64,000 nucleotides of DNA from G025836975 sp040391135 (GCA_040391135.1 JBEBYL010000007.1:62001-126000), one strand, 5' to 3'; counted from the first letter of the stretch, positions 25,804-35,091 are shown. Notes: a model not told the origin generated them from the sequence alone. Numbers and translations: made by a program.

Positions 25804-27404
25804 GATTTGCCCAACGAAACCGAGGCTTGCTGTTTGTTGGAGTACCGCGACTTGGTGCCGGGCTTATGCCGGGCCGTATGCCAAGCCAGCTTCGCATGCA
25901 GCAGCGCCAGGGCCCAGCACATCAGGTCCATACCCGCGAATACCCAATCGCCATGGCTCAGGCTGTGCCAGAACGGCCGAGAGGTGGTAAAGGCATTCAA
26001 TACAGGCAATAGGGCCAGCAACACCGCCGCCAGCCAGAGCTGTTCAATCCAGGCCGTCCTGGATGGGCGCAACAACGCATGTACCAAGGCGGCCGCCCAC
26101 ACCATGAAGAAAACCTGGATCTCGCTTGCCGCCCTTGCCGGCAGGTCTTGCGGCAGCAGCCGGTTAGCCCATAGGAAGGAAATCATGGCCAGGGACAGGC
26201 CGGCAATGCTTGCGATATTCAACCGCTCAACGAGACGCAGGCCGAAGCCGGGCTGACCGGACAGCTTCTGTCTTCGCTTGACCGTCCACAACACCAGGCC
26301 GCTGCCCACCATGGCCGTGCCTGCCAGACTTACCAGGAAGTACAGCCAGCGCGTCGCCACATCGCTGAAACGCCCCAGGTGCAGGGCGTAGAGCACGCCG
26401 CGTGTCTCGGCGACCGGCCCCACCTGCTCATGGACTTCAAGCAACTTGCCGGTACTGCCTTCAAAGAGCAGATACTGCGGGCTTTTTGAGACTCTGCCGA
26501 AATCGCCACGGGCGATGCTCACGCGCGAGGCGGTATCGCCGGGATGGGTGACGGTGACATTGCCGATGTTGTCGCGTCCCCAACGGGCCTGGGCCTGCTG
26601 CACCATGTCCTGAATGGAGGCCAGGGCATGCGCTTTCCCATCGGCTTTCCCCGGGCGGATGAAGGCGCTTAGTTCCGCGCTAAGCTGCTGCCGTTCGGCG
26701 GCAGTCTGGATGGCCGCCTGCTGGCCCCAGGACATGTACAGCGCCATCAATGTCACCAGGCCGGTGTAGGTGATCATAAGATGAAACGGCAGACCGAACA
26801 CCGACAGCGCATTGTGCGCATCCAGCCAGGAGCGTTGCCCCTTGCCGCGGCGGAAGGTGAAGAAGTCGATAAAAATCTTTTTGTGCGTGATGATGCCGCT
26901 GATGATCGCCACCAGCATGAACATCGCGGCCAGGCCGGCAAGCCAGCGCCCCCACTGCACGGGCATATAGTGGAACTGGAAATGAAAGCGGTAGAAGAAG
27001 TCTCCGCCCAGGGTCTCGCGCGCGCTGATGGCCTTGCCGGTGGCGGGATCGAAATGGCCCTCGGCAAAACCACCGCGCCCCGCGCCTTGCGTGCGCCAGA
27101 ACGCATAGACGCTGTTGTTGCGCTCGTCGGGCAGGCGCATACTCCATTGCGAGCTGCCAGGCGCGATAGCCACGAGCTCGTCGGCAATGCGTTGAGCGGT
27201 CAGGGCGGGGTCGGGTACTTGGCTTTGCTGCGCCAGTTCAGGGCGCATCCATTGCGAAAGCTCATCCTTGAAGTAGGCCACCGTGCCGGTCAGGAACATG
27301 GCGTAAAGCACCCAGCCCAGCAGCAGGCCGACCCATGTGTGCAGGCCGGACATGTTTTGCCGCAAGCTTGGCGTTGCGCGGCGTGCTGCGCCGTCTTGCT
27401 TCAC
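25800..27404 (-). CDS. PepSY-associated membrane protein of the iron operon
   Basis: A 534-residue PepSY_TM (PiuB-like) membrane protein. The first helix (about residues 22-45) contains HTWVGLLLGWVLYAMFLTGT, followed by a periplasmic part with two PepSY-like stretches, and later helices near 140-165, 195-225 and 345-510. Related proteins reduce ferric siderophores at the inner membrane, with conserved His residues as heme ligands (for example FHFQFHYMPVQWGRWLAG). It overlaps both neighbours by 4 bp, so translation is coupled. It acts with the TonB receptor of the same operon. Confidence 0.9.
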   Translation of the reverse strand: MKQDGAARRATPSLRQNMSGLHTWVGLLLGWVLYAMFLTGTVAYFKDELSQWMRPELAQQSQVPDPALTAQRIADELVAIAPGSSQWSMRLPDERNNSVYAFWRTQGAGRGGFAEGHFDPATGKAISARETLGGDFFYRFHFQFHYMPVQWGRWLAGLAAMFMLVAIISGIITHKKIFIDFFTFRRGKGQRSWLDAHNALSVFGLPFHLMITYTGLVTLMALYMSWGQQAAIQTAAERQQLSAELSAFIRPGKADGKAHALASIQDMVQQAQARWGRDNIGNVTVTHPGDTASRVSIARGDFGRVSKSPQYLLFEGSTGKLLEVHEQVGPVAETRGVLYALHLGRFSDVATRWLYFLVSLAGTAMVGSGLVLWTVKRRQKLSGQPGFGLRLVERLNIASIAGLSLAMISFLWANRLLPQDLPARAASEIQVFFMVWAAALVHALLRPSRTAWIEQLWLAAVLLALLPVLNAFTTSRPFWHSLSHGDWVFAGMDLMCWALALLHAKLAWHTARHKPGTKSRYSNKQQASVSLGKS

Positions 27405-27700
27405 AAATGGCTTCCTTGAAACCAGACGGACCAGGCAGCCGCCAACAGAGGCACGGCCACGGCCATCAATCCGGCCCAGGCCCGCAGGGCGCTACGGGCG
27501 GAAAAGACCCAGATCACGGCACCGGCATAAATGACGAAGCTGGCCAGCATTCCAGCCAACACCGCCTGCGGCTTGCTAATGGGCAGGGCCAGAGCGGCTA
27601 CGCTGGTCAGCGCCGCCAAGGCGTAGCCGCCGAACACGGCGGCTACGATGCGGGAGACGAGCGGTGCGATATCACGCGCCCCGCGCAGTAATGTGCTCAT
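27401..27700 (-). CDS. DUF3649 membrane protein
   Basis: A 99-residue protein with three hydrophobic helices (about 17-42, 45-68 and 71-92). The sequence ISKPQAVLAGMLASFVIYAGAVIWVF is typical of DUF3649, a small family found beside siderophore receptors and PepSY proteins. It starts 31 bp after the receptor stop and overlaps the PepSY gene by 4 bp. Its role in iron uptake is inferred from context. Confidence 0.82.
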   Translation of the reverse strand: MSTLLRGARDIAPLVSRIVAAVFGGYALAALTSVAALALPISKPQAVLAGMLASFVIYAGAVIWVFSARSALRAWAGLMAVAVPLLAAAWSVWFQGSHL

Positions 27701-27731
27701 GTGGCCGGCCGCGCCTTTGCCGCTTTACTGC

Positions 27732-29900
27732 TTAGAAGTCGACCGAGGCGGACAACATGATCGTGCGGCCTGCGGCGTTGGTTGCATAATTGTTGCTGCT
27801 CACCAACCAGTACCTCTTGTTCGTCAGGTTGTCGATATTGGCGCGCAGCACCACCGCCTTGCCTGCCACCTTGGTACGGTAGCGTGCACCAATATCGAAA
27901 GTGGTAACGCCAGGCAAACTTAGACGGTTGTCGTTAGCAACATATATCGACGAAGTACGGACAACACGCCCATTCAAGCTTAGTCCGGCTACCCAAGGGG
28001 TATCCCAGTCCGCCCCCAAACTGAAGGTGCTGCTGGGTACTCCATAGGCCCTGTTCCCTTGGTATAAGCCATTCTGAGTTTTTGTTAGTTTGGCCTGCAC
28101 GAAAGCCGCACCGGCCATCACGCGTAGGCCGGGCTGTATCTCGCCATAAGCGGTAAGTTCCAATCCACGATTGCGCTGCTCGCCAAAGTAACCATAGACA
28201 TTGGCATCATTTTCTTGGGCTGCGGGTCGTGCCAGTTGATAGACTGCAACCGTAGTCGTCATGCTGCCCCAGTCGACCTTGACGCCGGCTTCATACTGTT
28301 TGGACTTGTATGGGTTGAGCACCGAGCCGGTATTCACGTAACCTTCAGGGACGATCCTGCCGCTCGTCAGGCCTTCCGTGAAGTTGCCGTATACCGAGAC
28401 GTTGTCCAACGGCTTGATAACAATGCCTGCCACGGGCGAGACCGCGCTGGCCTTGTAGGTACTGACCACAGCATTGCCGGTTGGGTCGTAACTCTCGGTT
28501 TTTACTGTCTGTCGACGCGCCCCCACGGTAAGCAGCACGCGATCCTGCGCAAAGGATAAGGTATCAGCGATTGCGATACTGTCCAATGTCGTTTCTGAGG
28601 ACCGCTGCATGTCTTTGCGTATCGAAGCGTTTACCGGGAGAGGCGAAGGATCATAGATGTTTGAAGACGCAATAGCAGTACCTGGTGAAGAGCCGTAACC
28701 CGCCTCCTGAGTCATGCGCGTCACGCCGAGGTTTAATGAATGACCGATACTTCCGGTATTGAAGCGGGCCTGCACGCCGACATCGCCGCTCAGGGTTTTT
28801 GAGTACGAATCGTAATAACCGTTTTTGACCCCGAAGTTACCAGCCTGATCTACACCCAGTCGATTTTTTGGATTGGAGACATCCACAGAGATCGGAAAGA
28901 CCTGCTTCACCGTGCTATCCCTGTAGCCCAGGCCGACATGGGCCGTCAAATTATCGGTCAAGTCGTACTCGAGCCTTGAAGCGATAGTCTTATCCTTTTG
29001 CGTCAACTCTGTACCTGGGAAGAAGGCGATACGCCCATCCGGCGCGTCCGGAATTTCGGCAAGGTCCGGCCGGAAGCTCATCTGGGACCGAAAGCTTTCC
29101 ACTTTCTCATCCGCGTAGATGGCATCCAGCGACCACCGCAGACGAGAGCCCCGGTAATCCAGGGCCAGCGCGCCCAAGCCCAGATTCTGCTTGCCGTCGT
29201 TGATGGATGCTTCGCCGCCGCGCAACACACCGTTGAATCGTATGCCCCAGGCGTTATCTTCGCCGAAGCGGCGACCCATATCCAAGTGTGTGCCCAAGTT
29301 GGCCTTGCTGGTGTAGGTGGTGGTCAGGCGTGTAAGCGGTTCATCGTGGGCGCGCTTGGTCACGACGTTGATGCTGCCGCCTATGCCGCCATTGGGCGGG
29401 ATGCCGCGCATCAGCGTACCCGGCCCCTTCAGCAACTCGACACGCTCTACCATCTCGACAGGGATGCGATTGGCGGACAACAGGCCATATAAACCATTGA
29501 AGCCGGTGTCGCCAGTGGTCACATTAAAACCACGGATCATGAAATCTTCGCTGAAACCGCCCGAGGACGTCACCATGCGCACCGAAGCGTCGTTGGTCAC
29601 CACATCGGCCAGCGTCTGGGCCTGCATGTCCTCTATCAATTCCGATGTGTAGTTGACCGTGCTGAAAGGAGTATCCATGACATCGCCCGTTCCCAGCAGG
29701 CCCAGGCTTCCGCCCCGCGCCACCTGCCCGCCGGCATAGGGCGGCTCCAAGCCGTCTGCGCGATTGCCTTGAACGGTAACCGCGGGCAGCTCAGTGGCGG
29801 GCGTCGTCGTTTGCGCTATCGCCCCACCGGATGCGACTAAAAGACCGGCAGCCGCCATGTGGCGAAGCAAGGGCGGATGGAGCAAAGGACGGTGGGACAT
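27732..29900 (-). CDS. TonB-dependent siderophore receptor
   Basis: A 722-residue outer-membrane receptor. After a signal peptide (cleavage near GAIAQ, residue 30) come a plug domain with DFMIRGFNVTTGDTGFNGLYG and VERVELLKGPGTLMRG, then a 22-strand barrel ending in the expected aromatic residue (SASVDF). It should import a ferric siderophore using TonB energy. ATG 29900 is chosen over an in-frame TTG at 29924 because AAGAG precedes it. A Fur-type box and a promoter lie upstream, so iron repression is likely. The siderophore class cannot be told. Confidence 0.93.
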   Translation of the reverse strand: MSHRPLLHPPLLRHMAAAGLLVASGGAIAQTTTPATELPAVTVQGNRADGLEPPYAGGQVARGGSLGLLGTGDVMDTPFSTVNYTSELIEDMQAQTLADVVTNDASVRMVTSSGGFSEDFMIRGFNVTTGDTGFNGLYGLLSANRIPVEMVERVELLKGPGTLMRGIPPNGGIGGSINVVTKRAHDEPLTRLTTTYTSKANLGTHLDMGRRFGEDNAWGIRFNGVLRGGEASINDGKQNLGLGALALDYRGSRLRWSLDAIYADEKVESFRSQMSFRPDLAEIPDAPDGRIAFFPGTELTQKDKTIASRLEYDLTDNLTAHVGLGYRDSTVKQVFPISVDVSNPKNRLGVDQAGNFGVKNGYYDSYSKTLSGDVGVQARFNTGSIGHSLNLGVTRMTQEAGYGSSPGTAIASSNIYDPSPLPVNASIRKDMQRSSETTLDSIAIADTLSFAQDRVLLTVGARRQTVKTESYDPTGNAVVSTYKASAVSPVAGIVIKPLDNVSVYGNFTEGLTSGRIVPEGYVNTGSVLNPYKSKQYEAGVKVDWGSMTTTVAVYQLARPAAQENDANVYGYFGEQRNRGLELTAYGEIQPGLRVMAGAAFVQAKLTKTQNGLYQGNRAYGVPSSTFSLGADWDTPWVAGLSLNGRVVRTSSIYVANDNRLSLPGVTTFDIGARYRTKVAGKAVVLRANIDNLTNKRYWLVSSNNYATNAAGRTIMLSASVDF

Positions 29901-30025
29901 GTGATCACTCTTTATAGAAAGCAAGCCAGGAAAGGGAATGCATCCGGAAACAATCCGTGCTCGCCAGCCGCCGCGCAGCTTGATTGATCACGAAAGGAAT
30001 GTCTGATGGATGACGAAAACGCGTA

Positions 30026-30054
30026 ACTATAGCAATATAATTGAAACAGAACAA
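30026..30054 (-). promoter_or_regulatory. promoter of the TonB receptor operon
   Basis: On the minus strand: TTGTTC (30054-30049), a 17-bp spacer and TATAGT (30031-30026). The Fur-like box at 30069-30087 lies just upstream of the -35. Confidence 0.45.
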
Positions 30055-30068
30055 GAATCAGTTGCATT

Positions 30069-30087
30069 ACTATTGATAATCATGAGT
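30069..30087 (-). promoter_or_regulatory. fur box: Fur box, receptor side
   Basis: ACTATTGATAATCATGAGT matches the classical 19-bp Fur consensus at 13 of 19 positions, including an unbroken TGATAATCAT core. It is placed to control the TonB receptor operon. Confidence 0.6.
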
Positions 30088-30198
30088 AAGTCTTGTGCAC
30101 CGCTTAAGAACCATCCCAATCACGGCCATTGCGTTCCATGCCGCTCCTGTTCCCTCTGATCTGTGTATAATTTCCCGGCCCAATGATGGCAATCGTTC

Positions 30199-30213
30199 TC
30201 AATATCATTATCA
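30199..30213 (+). promoter_or_regulatory. fur box: Fur box, PepSY side
   Basis: TCAATATCATTATCA fits the 7-1-7 Fur model TGATAATNATTATCA with a perfect right arm and 4 of 7 in the left. It lies about 30 bp after a TATAAT (30166-30171), where a bound repressor would block the plus-strand PepSY gene. Confidence 0.55.
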
Positions 30214-30356
30214 ATAATTTCAAAGCCAGGGCAGATAAACTGGCTTCCTGACCAGGGATCCCTCATGGCCTGTCGCACTTCCCTTCGCCTTACGGCATCC
30301 ATCGGCCTGCCTAGAGCACGCCTATTCATGTCTTCGACCACGACCGGATTCTGATC

Positions 30357-31685
30357 ATGCTGTCTCCTGCGGCGCTGCGCGGTTGGTCCTGGGTGCATAA
30401 ATGGACCAGCCTGGTTTGCACGGTCTTCATGCTGATCTTGTGTTTGACCGGCCTGCCCCTGATCTTTGAACACGAGATCGAGCACTGGCTGGACGATGGC
30501 GTTCAAGCCACCACGGCTGCCAGCGGCCTGCCCATGGCCAATCTGGATGACGTCTTATCGGCGGCGCAGACACAGGCTCCCGGCAAAGCCGTCATGTATG
30601 TGGGCGACTTTACCGGCGATGGCTTCTGGTATGTAAATCTTGCCGACACGGTCGCCGGCGAGGGCGCCCACGCCACAGTCACCGTGGACTACTACACGGC
30701 TCAAGTGCTGGATCCCTCGGCCCAGCGCAACGGCTTCATGGCGTTCATGCTGCAGTTGCATACCGACATGTTTCTTGGCTTGCCCGGCAAGCTGTTTCTG
30801 GGCCTGATGGCGCTGCTATTGCTGGTAGCCATCGTATCCGGCGTGGTGCTCTATGCGCCATTCATGCGGCGGCTGCGCTTTGGCGAGATTCGCCGCGACC
30901 GCGCGCCGCGCCTGAAATGGCTGGATCTGCATAATCTGCTGGGTATTGTCACCATAGTCTGGGCCGTTACGGTCGGTGCCACGGGAATGATCAATACCTG
31001 GGCAGAGTTGATCGTGAGCGCATGGCGATCCGACCAGATGGCCGAGATGGTTGCGCCTTATGCCGGCCAGCCGCCCGTGACGCAGCCCGGCTCGCTCGAA
31101 CAGGCCGTACGGGCGGCTCAAGGACTCGAGCCCAATATGCAGTTGGGCTTTGTGGCATTTCCCGGCTCGGCGCTGTCCAGCCCGCACCACTACGCCGTCT
31201 TCATGCGCGGCACCGAGCCGCTGACATCGCGCCTGCTCAAGCCTGTACTCGTGGACGCTCAAACGCTGCAAGTCACGGACAACCGCCCTCCTCCGTGGTA
31301 TATGACCGCACTGCTTCTTTCGGAACCGCTGCACTTCGGCGACTACGGCGGCCTGCCTTTGAAGATACTCTGGGCGGCCCTGGACATCATCACCATCATC
31401 GTGCTGGGCAGCGGCCTATATCTTTGGCTCGTTCGTGGCCGCAACACCGCCACCCAGGAAGCTCGAGCCACGGCCGGCCCGCGCACGGCCCGCCAATCGG
31501 CAAGCAGCCGCAAGAGCGTACACAACACTCTGCGTCAAATGTGGCAGGCCCCATCCATCATCGCGCTGGTCACACTGGTTGGACTGATTGCCGCGCTGGT
31601 GGGCGATGGCTGGCATGATGCGCTGTCATGGGCAGCGCTTACCGTACCGGTCGCGCTGATAGCGTGGAAATGGGGACGGCGCTAA
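30357..31685 (+). CDS. second PepSY-associated membrane protein
   Basis: A 442-residue PepSY_TM protein. The first helix (residues 15-38) is WTSLVCTVFMLILCLTGLPL, followed by a periplasmic region (about 40-140), helices near 145-165 and 195-215, a second periplasmic region and C-terminal helices (345-365, 398-440). It has the family His residues near the helices, for instance QLHTDMFLGLPGK and LDLHNLLGI. It probably takes part in siderophore-iron reduction with the divergent operon. It is only distantly like the 534-residue protein, so it is not a recent copy. A Fur-like box lies upstream. Confidence 0.9.
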   Translation: MLSPAALRGWSWVHKWTSLVCTVFMLILCLTGLPLIFEHEIEHWLDDGVQATTAASGLPMANLDDVLSAAQTQAPGKAVMYVGDFTGDGFWYVNLADTVAGEGAHATVTVDYYTAQVLDPSAQRNGFMAFMLQLHTDMFLGLPGKLFLGLMALLLLVAIVSGVVLYAPFMRRLRFGEIRRDRAPRLKWLDLHNLLGIVTIVWAVTVGATGMINTWAELIVSAWRSDQMAEMVAPYAGQPPVTQPGSLEQAVRAAQGLEPNMQLGFVAFPGSALSSPHHYAVFMRGTEPLTSRLLKPVLVDAQTLQVTDNRPPPWYMTALLLSEPLHFGDYGGLPLKILWAALDIITIIVLGSGLYLWLVRGRNTATQEARATAGPRTARQSASSRKSVHNTLRQMWQAPSIIALVTLVGLIAALVGDGWHDALSWAALTVPVALIAWKWGRR

Positions 31686-31849
31686 GCGCACAAGCCGGCC
31701 AAGGCATTTGATGCGCATCGGGCAACGCGGTGAGTCCATCGGCACACCTACCGCCGTCCGCCGCGACTCCTTACGATGACGACATATGGCCAGTCATTCG
31801 ACTGACTCCCGGACCCGGGCAATCGGGTTCATCTCTATGGGGTTCCATT

Positions 31850-32257
31850 ATGTCCAATCTAAAACCAGCCGTTCTCGCCCTCTTCATGGCGGCCAGTTTG
31901 CCACTGGGCGCTGCCCATGCGGCGCCGCCCGAGGCGATCGTCAAACAGATCATGACCCAGCCGCTGAATGACTATCCCGGCAAGGAAGCACTCATGATTA
32001 CGGTGGACTACCCTCCCGGAGCCGTGGATCCGGTGCATCGCCACAACGCGCACAGCTTTGTCTATGTGCTGGAAGGCTCGATCGTGATGCAGGTGCAAGG
32101 CGGCAAGCAAGTGACATTGACGCCGGGACAAAGCTTTTATGAAGGTCCGAACGACATCCATACTGTCGGACGCAATGCAAGCCAGACCGAGCCGGCGAAA
32201 TTCATGGTTCTGCTGCTGAAAGAACGGAATATGCCGTTTTTCATTCCGGAACACTAA
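31850..32257 (+). CDS. secreted cupin-domain protein
   Basis: A 135-residue protein with a signal peptide (cleavage near AHAAPPEAI, residue 23) and one cupin barrel. The barrel shows metal-binding histidines in HRHNAHSFVYVLEGSIVMQ and a second motif with GQSFYEGPNDIHTVGRN. The frame is open from 31730, but ATG 31850 gives the export signal. Cupins bind metal and small molecules; some act as enzymes and others as sensors. The role here is unknown. It stands between the PepSY gene and a LysR regulator. Confidence 0.85.
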   Translation: MSNLKPAVLALFMAASLPLGAAHAAPPEAIVKQIMTQPLNDYPGKEALMITVDYPPGAVDPVHRHNAHSFVYVLEGSIVMQVQGGKQVTLTPGQSFYEGPNDIHTVGRNASQTEPAKFMVLLLKERNMPFFIPEH

Positions 32258-32336
32258 ACCCCGCCTGAAACAATCAGTAGCATAAAAATGTGGCCGATAG
32301 CGTCACGCCACACGGTTCCCATACGTCTAGCTCAGT

Positions 32337-33359
32337 ATGGAAACCAGCACTTGCACCCCATCGCCCCGCGAACGCTTGCGCCACCCCGCGCCCGCTGCGG
32401 CAGATCCTCTCGCGGGCAGCTTTGTCACTAGTTACGCGGGCGTTGTGGCCTTTCTGGCCGTGGCCGACGAAGGCAGCTTTTCCAAGGCCAGCGATCGCCT
32501 GGGCATAGGCCGCTCGGCGGTCAGCCGGAGCGTGCAGAAACTGGAAGCGCAACTTGATGTCCGCCTATTCCATCGAACAACCCGAAGCACATCGCTGACC
32601 CGCGAGGGTGAGCTGTTCTACGAGAACTGCCAGCCCGGCGTGGCGCGTATCGTTCAAGCATTGGAAGATATGCGCGAATTGCGCAACGGCCCTCCACGAG
32701 GCCATCTGCGCATCCAATCAACGCCCGGATTTGGACGCAAGGTAGTCGCCCCGCTGCTGCAGGGCTTTCAGGCGAAGTACCCCGACATCACGCTGGAGTT
32801 GCTGCTGGACGGCCGCCCAGCCGATTTCACCGCGGATCGCATAGACGTATCGTTTCGGGACGGCCGGATGGAAGACAGCGACATCGTCGCACGACAGTTG
32901 ATTCCCATGCAGATGGTCGTATGCGCCTCGCCGGGATATGCAAAAGCTTACGGCCTTCCGCGCCATGTGGACGACCTGGCCGAACACCGCTGCATCAACT
33001 TTCGCACAGCCTCGGGCCGTGTCCGCGAATGGGAATTCAAGATCGACGGCTTTGCCCGTAAGCATCAGCCGCCAGCCCGGCATACCTTCAACGATCTGGA
33101 CTTGATCTTGCAGGCGGTACTGGGGGGCCAAGGCATCGCCCAGCTTCCCGCCTATCTGGTGTGCGATTTGCTTCGTGACAAGAAACTGGTCGCCTGCCTG
33201 GCGCAGCATGCCCCCGATGATGGCGGCCATTATCTTTGCTATCTCAGCCGCAAACAGCTTCCCGCGAGAATCCGGGTGTTCGTCGAACACATCACCGAGC
33301 ACATACGCTCGCTTGATCTGCAATGCCCGCCCATTCTGACGAGCATCAACGCGGCCTGA
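32337..33359 (+). CDS. LysR family transcriptional regulator
   Basis: A LysR regulator of 340 residues as drawn, with about 30 extra residues before the HTH. The HTH part reads FLAVADEGSFSKASDRLGIGRSAVSRSVQKLE. The effector domain runs from about residue 120 to 320, with the group-typical PRGHLRIQSTPGFGRKVVAPLL. ATG 32337 has no clear SD, so the true start may lie further in. The NmrA-like reductase and Ohr genes downstream are likely targets, because LysR regulators of this AaeR/DsdC-like group often control adjacent oxidoreductases. Confidence 0.88.
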   Translation: METSTCTPSPRERLRHPAPAAADPLAGSFVTSYAGVVAFLAVADEGSFSKASDRLGIGRSAVSRSVQKLEAQLDVRLFHRTTRSTSLTREGELFYENCQPGVARIVQALEDMRELRNGPPRGHLRIQSTPGFGRKVVAPLLQGFQAKYPDITLELLLDGRPADFTADRIDVSFRDGRMEDSDIVARQLIPMQMVVCASPGYAKAYGLPRHVDDLAEHRCINFRTASGRVREWEFKIDGFARKHQPPARHTFNDLDLILQAVLGGQGIAQLPAYLVCDLLRDKKLVACLAQHAPDDGGHYLCYLSRKQLPARIRVFVEHITEHIRSLDLQCPPILTSINAA

Positions 33360-33473
33360 GGGCCGCTCCATTGATGCTCCTGATGCAACACCATGAAGCC
33401 CCCGGCGGCCCTACCGCCGGGACGGACCCAATCCTACAATTTTCCCCACACACATCACCATCAGGAGAACGCC

Positions 33474-34229
33474 ATGAAAATCGTCGTCATTGGAGGCACC
33501 GGACTCATTGGCAGCAAAGTGGTCAAGACTCTACAAGCGCAAGGGCACCAGGTCATTGCGGCCTCCCCCGCCACGGGCATCAACACCATCACGGGCGAAG
33601 GCTTGGCGCAAGCGATGGCGGGTACCGATGTCGTGGTGGACCTTGCCAACTCGCCCTCCTTCGCGGACAAGGACGTCCTTGAGTTCTTCGAAACATCGGG
33701 CCGCAACCTCTTCGCCGCCGAGATTGCAGCCGATGTACAGCACCATGTTGCGCTTTCCGTCGTCGGAACAGATCGCCTGACGGACAGCGGCTACTTCCGC
33801 GGCAAAATCGCCCAGGAAAAACTGATACGCGAGTCGGGTGTGCCTTACACCATCGTCCAATCCACGCAATTCTTCGAGTTTCTTGGCGGCATCGCGCAGG
33901 CGGGCGGCACGGGGGAAACCATCCGGATATCCCCGTCCTTCTTCCAGCCTATCTCCTCGGATGATGTCGCCGCAGCCGTCGTGGACTACGCATTGGGCGA
34001 CCCGCGCAACGGCATCGTGGAAATCGCCGGCCCGGAGCGCGTAAAGCTTTCCGAGCTCGTGCGGCGCTATCTGGAGGCAAGCTCCGATCCCCGCAAGGTG
34101 GTGGAAGATGCGCAAGCCCGGTACTTCGGCGCGGAACTCAAGGAAGACACTCTTCTTCCAGGCGCTAATCCACGCCTGGGCGGCGTAACTTTCGATACCT
34201 GGTTCGCCCAGTCTCAAGTGTCGAGGTAA
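33474..34229 (+). CDS. NmrA-like NAD(P)-binding reductase
   Basis: A 251-residue atypical short-chain dehydrogenase. The dinucleotide motif GGTGLIGSKVV is at residues 7-17, and there is no YxxxK catalytic pair of classical SDRs. The C-terminal part resembles NmrA/HSCARG-type redox sensors and quinone oxidoreductases. ATG 33474 has SD AGGAG at 33462-33466. It follows the LysR gene by 114 bp and precedes the Ohr-like gene by 19 bp, which suggests an oxidative or electrophile stress unit. Confidence 0.88.
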   Translation: MKIVVIGGTGLIGSKVVKTLQAQGHQVIAASPATGINTITGEGLAQAMAGTDVVVDLANSPSFADKDVLEFFETSGRNLFAAEIAADVQHHVALSVVGTDRLTDSGYFRGKIAQEKLIRESGVPYTIVQSTQFFEFLGGIAQAGGTGETIRISPSFFQPISSDDVAAAVVDYALGDPRNGIVEIAGPERVKLSELVRRYLEASSDPRKVVEDAQARYFGAELKEDTLLPGANPRLGGVTFDTWFAQSQVSR

Positions 34230-34248
34230 CAGGCGAACGCCGCCGATC

Positions 34249-34764
34249 ATGGCCAAATTGCAAGCCCCGCCCTTATCCCTGCTGGACAGATACCGCGGGC
34301 ACGACACACAAGCCCTGTACTCGGCCACCGTCATCGTTACGGGAGGCGAGGCGGGCCATGGACGGGCGTCGGGCGTTGCGTGCTCGGACGACGGCAATCT
34401 GAATGTGCATCTGCGCCTGCCCAAGGCGCTAGGCGGACCCGGAGGAGGCACTAATCCGGAGCAACTGTTCGCGGCCGGATACGCCGCCTGCTTTCACGGC
34501 GCCTTGAGCCTGCTGGCGGCGCGGGCCGAAATCCCCATTCCCGGCAGCTCGGTGGAAGTCACGGTCGATTTCAGCCGCGATCCCATGGACGGCTTGTTCG
34601 TGCTGACCGCGTATACGCGCATACGCCTGCCCGGCGTGGAAAGAGCCATTGCCGAAGAACTGGTTCGCCATACCGAGCGCTATTGTCCGTATACCAAGAT
34701 GGCGCGCAACGGAATAAGGAATGTTGTGGCGCTGGTGCGCTCGGAGCTGACTGATAAGCCATAG
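34249..34764 (+). CDS. OsmC/Ohr-family organic hydroperoxide resistance protein
   Basis: A 171-residue protein of the Ohr group with both reactive cysteines, Cys81 (AAGYAACFHGAL) and Cys146 (RYCPYTKM). Ohr proteins are thiol peroxidases that reduce organic hydroperoxides with lipoyl cofactors. It is about 25 residues longer than typical Ohr, at the N-terminus. It lies 19 bp after the NmrA-like gene. No OhrR repressor gene is seen; the upstream LysR regulator may serve instead. Confidence 0.9.
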   Translation: MAKLQAPPLSLLDRYRGHDTQALYSATVIVTGGEAGHGRASGVACSDDGNLNVHLRLPKALGGPGGGTNPEQLFAAGYAACFHGALSLLAARAEIPIPGSSVEVTVDFSRDPMDGLFVLTAYTRIRLPGVERAIAEELVRHTERYCPYTKMARNGIRNVVALVRSELTDKP

Positions 34765-34976
34765 CCACGCCCGTATCCCGCTTCCTGTCCGAGAGAATGA
34801 AGCTCTCGGCCGAACAGATCGAAAGCGTCAAGGCGAACGAACGCGCCCGCATTCCGTTGGGCAGACGCGGATTACCCGAAGATGTTGCCGGCTGGATTGT
34901 TTCGCTGGCGTCCCCCGACGCGGCCTGGATCACCGGCCAAGTGTTTACCGTTGACGGTGGACTTAACGTGAGCTGA
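34758..34976 (+). pseudogene. 3' remnant of a short-chain dehydrogenase gene
   Basis: The frame between 34758 and the TGA at 34974-34976 translates as about 72 residues with the typical end of a classical SDR: ATPVSRF, then RIPLGRRGLPEDVAGWIVSL and WITGQVFTVDGGLNVS. The N-terminal Rossmann half and the active-site YxxxK are missing, and an in-frame stop lies immediately upstream. The frame overlaps the end of the Ohr gene. It is best read as a deletion relic, so this locus has been rearranged. Confidence 0.75.
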
Positions 34977-35024
34977 TAGGAGTTTAGCCGCTATGCCATC
35001 GGGATTGCGCAAGAGCGCCTGATG

Positions 35025-35056
35025 AAAAATCAACGACTACGACTGTGTTGATTTTT
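35025..35056. terminator. AT-rich hairpin beside vapC
   Basis: A 10-bp perfect stem, AAAAATCAAC (35025-35034) and GTTGATTTTT (35047-35056), with a 12-base loop. It has T-rich flanks in both directions, so it could end transcription of vapBC or of the relic. It may instead be part of a mobile-element end. Confidence 0.4.
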
Positions 35057-35080
35057 GAATTAGCGCCTTCTTCGAATTCC

Positions 35081-35091
35081 CAAACTCAGTG
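35081..35091 (+). repeat. CAAACTCAGTG motif, left copy
   Basis: The 11-mer CAAACTCAGTG overlaps the vapC stop. It recurs on the other side of vapBC (see 35792-35865). It includes the odd palindrome ACTCAGTGAGT. Confidence 0.6.

Larger units (their letters stand above)
29901..30356. other. 456-bp divergent iron-control region
   Basis: This region separates the receptor operon (minus) from the second PepSY gene (plus). It contains two Fur-box-like sequences, one promoter on the minus strand and a TATAAT on the plus strand (30166-30171), all listed separately. Nothing in it looks coding. The leader from the plus-strand Fur box to the ATG at 30357 is long, about 145 bases. Confidence 0.6.
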
